In this document: positions 63,198 to 64,000 of the stretch, piece after piece
How positions within the stretch are numbered: position 1 is the first letter of the stretch
Layout of the letters: each line of letters starts with the position of its first letter
Assembly: GCF_003268855.1 (NCBI RefSeq)
Contig: NZ_QLSZ01000011.1
Span: 1 to 64,000, forward strand
Length of the DNA stretch: 64,000 nucleotides
Source: Flavobacterium aciduliphilum
Lineage (GTDB): Bacteria > Bacteroidota > Bacteroidia > Flavobacteriales > Flavobacteriaceae
Direction: 5' to 3'
Translations under genes and position numbers: made by a program
Notes under the pieces: model-generated
Told to the model about the DNA's origin: nothing
What the model saw: only the letters and a program-made list of their open reading frames with translations
The model's database searches: none

Positions 63198-63904
63198 TTG
63201 TTCCTACTATTTACCAATGCTGTTATCCCTAATATTTTTTCTTCATCAACTACATATTCAATTCCCATTGAGGAATCTGAACTATTTACTTTCTGCTTTC
63301 TAATATTGAAATGTAAATCTTGAAAGCCATTATTTATAAAATAAGATGCATTAATGTTTGACACTCCTCCTCCTGGCATAATTTCTATTTCATTTCTAAA
63401 TTGATGGAAAAATTTCACTAATTCTTCCTTACCTAAGTCTACATTTGAAGCTCCACCAGAAGTCAATATTCTAGAAACTTGACAGTTAATCAAAGTTTCA
63501 ACACTTTTGTAGTAATTATCAGTAAAATCTATTGCACGGTGAAACGTAACTTGTAGCCCTAAATCTTTTGCATAATGAGTCAACCGTCTAGTTTTTTCTA
63601 TATTTACCTCATGTTTTTCATTTAATATTCCAAAAACAACTCCTTTACAATTTGTTTTTTGGGCTATTAAAATATCTTTTAACATGACATTTATTTCATT
63701 TTCATTATAAATAAAACTACCTCCTCTAGGTCGTATCATAAGGTGTACTTCTGCTTTTGAGTACTCAACAACCGATTCAATGATACCATAACTAGGTGTT
63801 AATCCTCCTAAATCCAAACCAGAACAAAGCTCAACTCGCTTTACATTGTATTGATTTACTAAATTAACTTCTTCTAAATTTTCTAAAACTACTTCAAAAT
63901 TCAT
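63194..63904 (-). CDS. cutC: CutC-family protein
   Basis: TIM-barrel protein of the CutC family, named for copper homeostasis in E. coli, though its biochemical role is uncertain. 236 residues: VKRVELCSGLDLGGLTPSYG, VHLMIRPRGGSFIYNENEI, QVTFHRAIDFTDNYYKSVET and SRILTSGGASNVDLGKEELV. The conserved His and Asp residues of the barrel are visible. It is the first gene of the glycan block and overlaps the PglC-like gene by 4 bp, so it is translated with it. Confidence 0.92.
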   Translation of the reverse strand: MNFEVVLENLEEVNLVNQYNVKRVELCSGLDLGGLTPSYGIIESVVEYSKAEVHLMIRPRGGSFIYNENEINVMLKDILIAQKTNCKGVVFGILNEKHEVNIEKTRRLTHYAKDLGLQVTFHRAIDFTDNYYKSVETLINCQVSRILTSGGASNVDLGKEELVKFFHQFRNEIEIMPGGGVSNINASYFINNGFQDLHFNIRKQKVNSSDSSMGIEYVVDEEKILGITALVNSRNN

Positions 63905-64000
63905 TAAATTCTATATTTTTGATTTAGTCCCTTTTGTAACGGAAAGAATAAAATACCTATATATTCATGTAATTCAAATTCTATTAGCTTAAATTTTTGA
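63905..64000. other. Upstream region of the glycan block, no feature resolved
   Basis: 96 AT-rich bases before cutC. No full TAnnTTTG element with a proper position was found on the minus strand, and no ORF. The operon could continue beyond the window. Confidence 0.4.

Overview
The window comes from the chromosome of a flavobacterium, most likely a Flavobacterium-like member of the Bacteroidota. Four things point there. The DNA is AT-rich. Promoters are of the TTG-N19/20-TAnnTTTG type and ribosome binding sites are almost absent. Secreted proteins carry type IX secretion (T9SS) C-terminal sorting domains. Family-typical genes are present, such as split transketolase, the Lnb/DUF4105 protein and a zinc-ligand-less Tgt. 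No insertion sequence, integrase, CRISPR array or prophage was seen.

Layout. 1-478: two leftward promoters that probably drive a stable-RNA operon outside the window, an intergenic repeat and the thrS promoter. 479-3788: thrS-infC-rpmI-rplT; infC starts at a non-AUG codon and rplT has a structured leader. 3789-4515: gene-free, with a striking array of four GACCGCGGTC-type palindromes at exact 22-bp steps. 4516-8314 (minus): a three-gene envelope cassette with a small T9SS-sorted protein, an outer-membrane beta-barrel and a collagen-like fibre protein with 201-bp tandem repeats. 8354-8565 (minus): an unannotated, highly structured RNA with its own promoter motif and a T-run, possibly a 6S-type RNA. 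8702-20550: a membrane protein, a U32 protein, DPP-IV, an amidotransferase-like secreted protein, dnaB, accA, a DMT exporter, LptF/G and tgt.

20742-27397: a metal-handling operon with a His-rich periplasmic peptide, a CzcA-type RND pump fused to a TolC-like channel, a lipoprotein adaptor and a VIT1/CCC1 transporter that is frameshifted in a T8 run. 27496-30008: split transketolase with an unrelated AT-rich secreted-protein gene between the halves. 30112-33034: tRNA-Thr, a small conserved protein, manA, bcp, queD and idi; manA and idi look almost leaderless. 33185-41630: a lipoprotein MsrB-MsrA fusion, an FAD oxidoreductase, a T9SS Asp-repeat protein, a thioredoxin-domain protein, a small protein and recQ. 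41728-44946: kdsD-tatC-AhpD-like-lptB-DUF5808, which is envelope and LPS assembly. 44936-48808: GH25 lysozyme, pssA, a PorV/PorQ-like protein and an Lnb-like protein.

48813-63904: one minus-strand operon-like block of 13 genes for a surface glycan. It encodes CutC, two different priming sugar transferases (PglC-like and WcaJ-like) at opposite ends, a nucleotide-sugar dehydratase and aminotransferase, five other glycosyltransferases, a Wzy-like polymerase/ligase, a methyltransferase and a deacetylase-like protein. No flippase or chain-length regulator is visible. All calls rest on reading the sequence and on remembered family features; no search was run.
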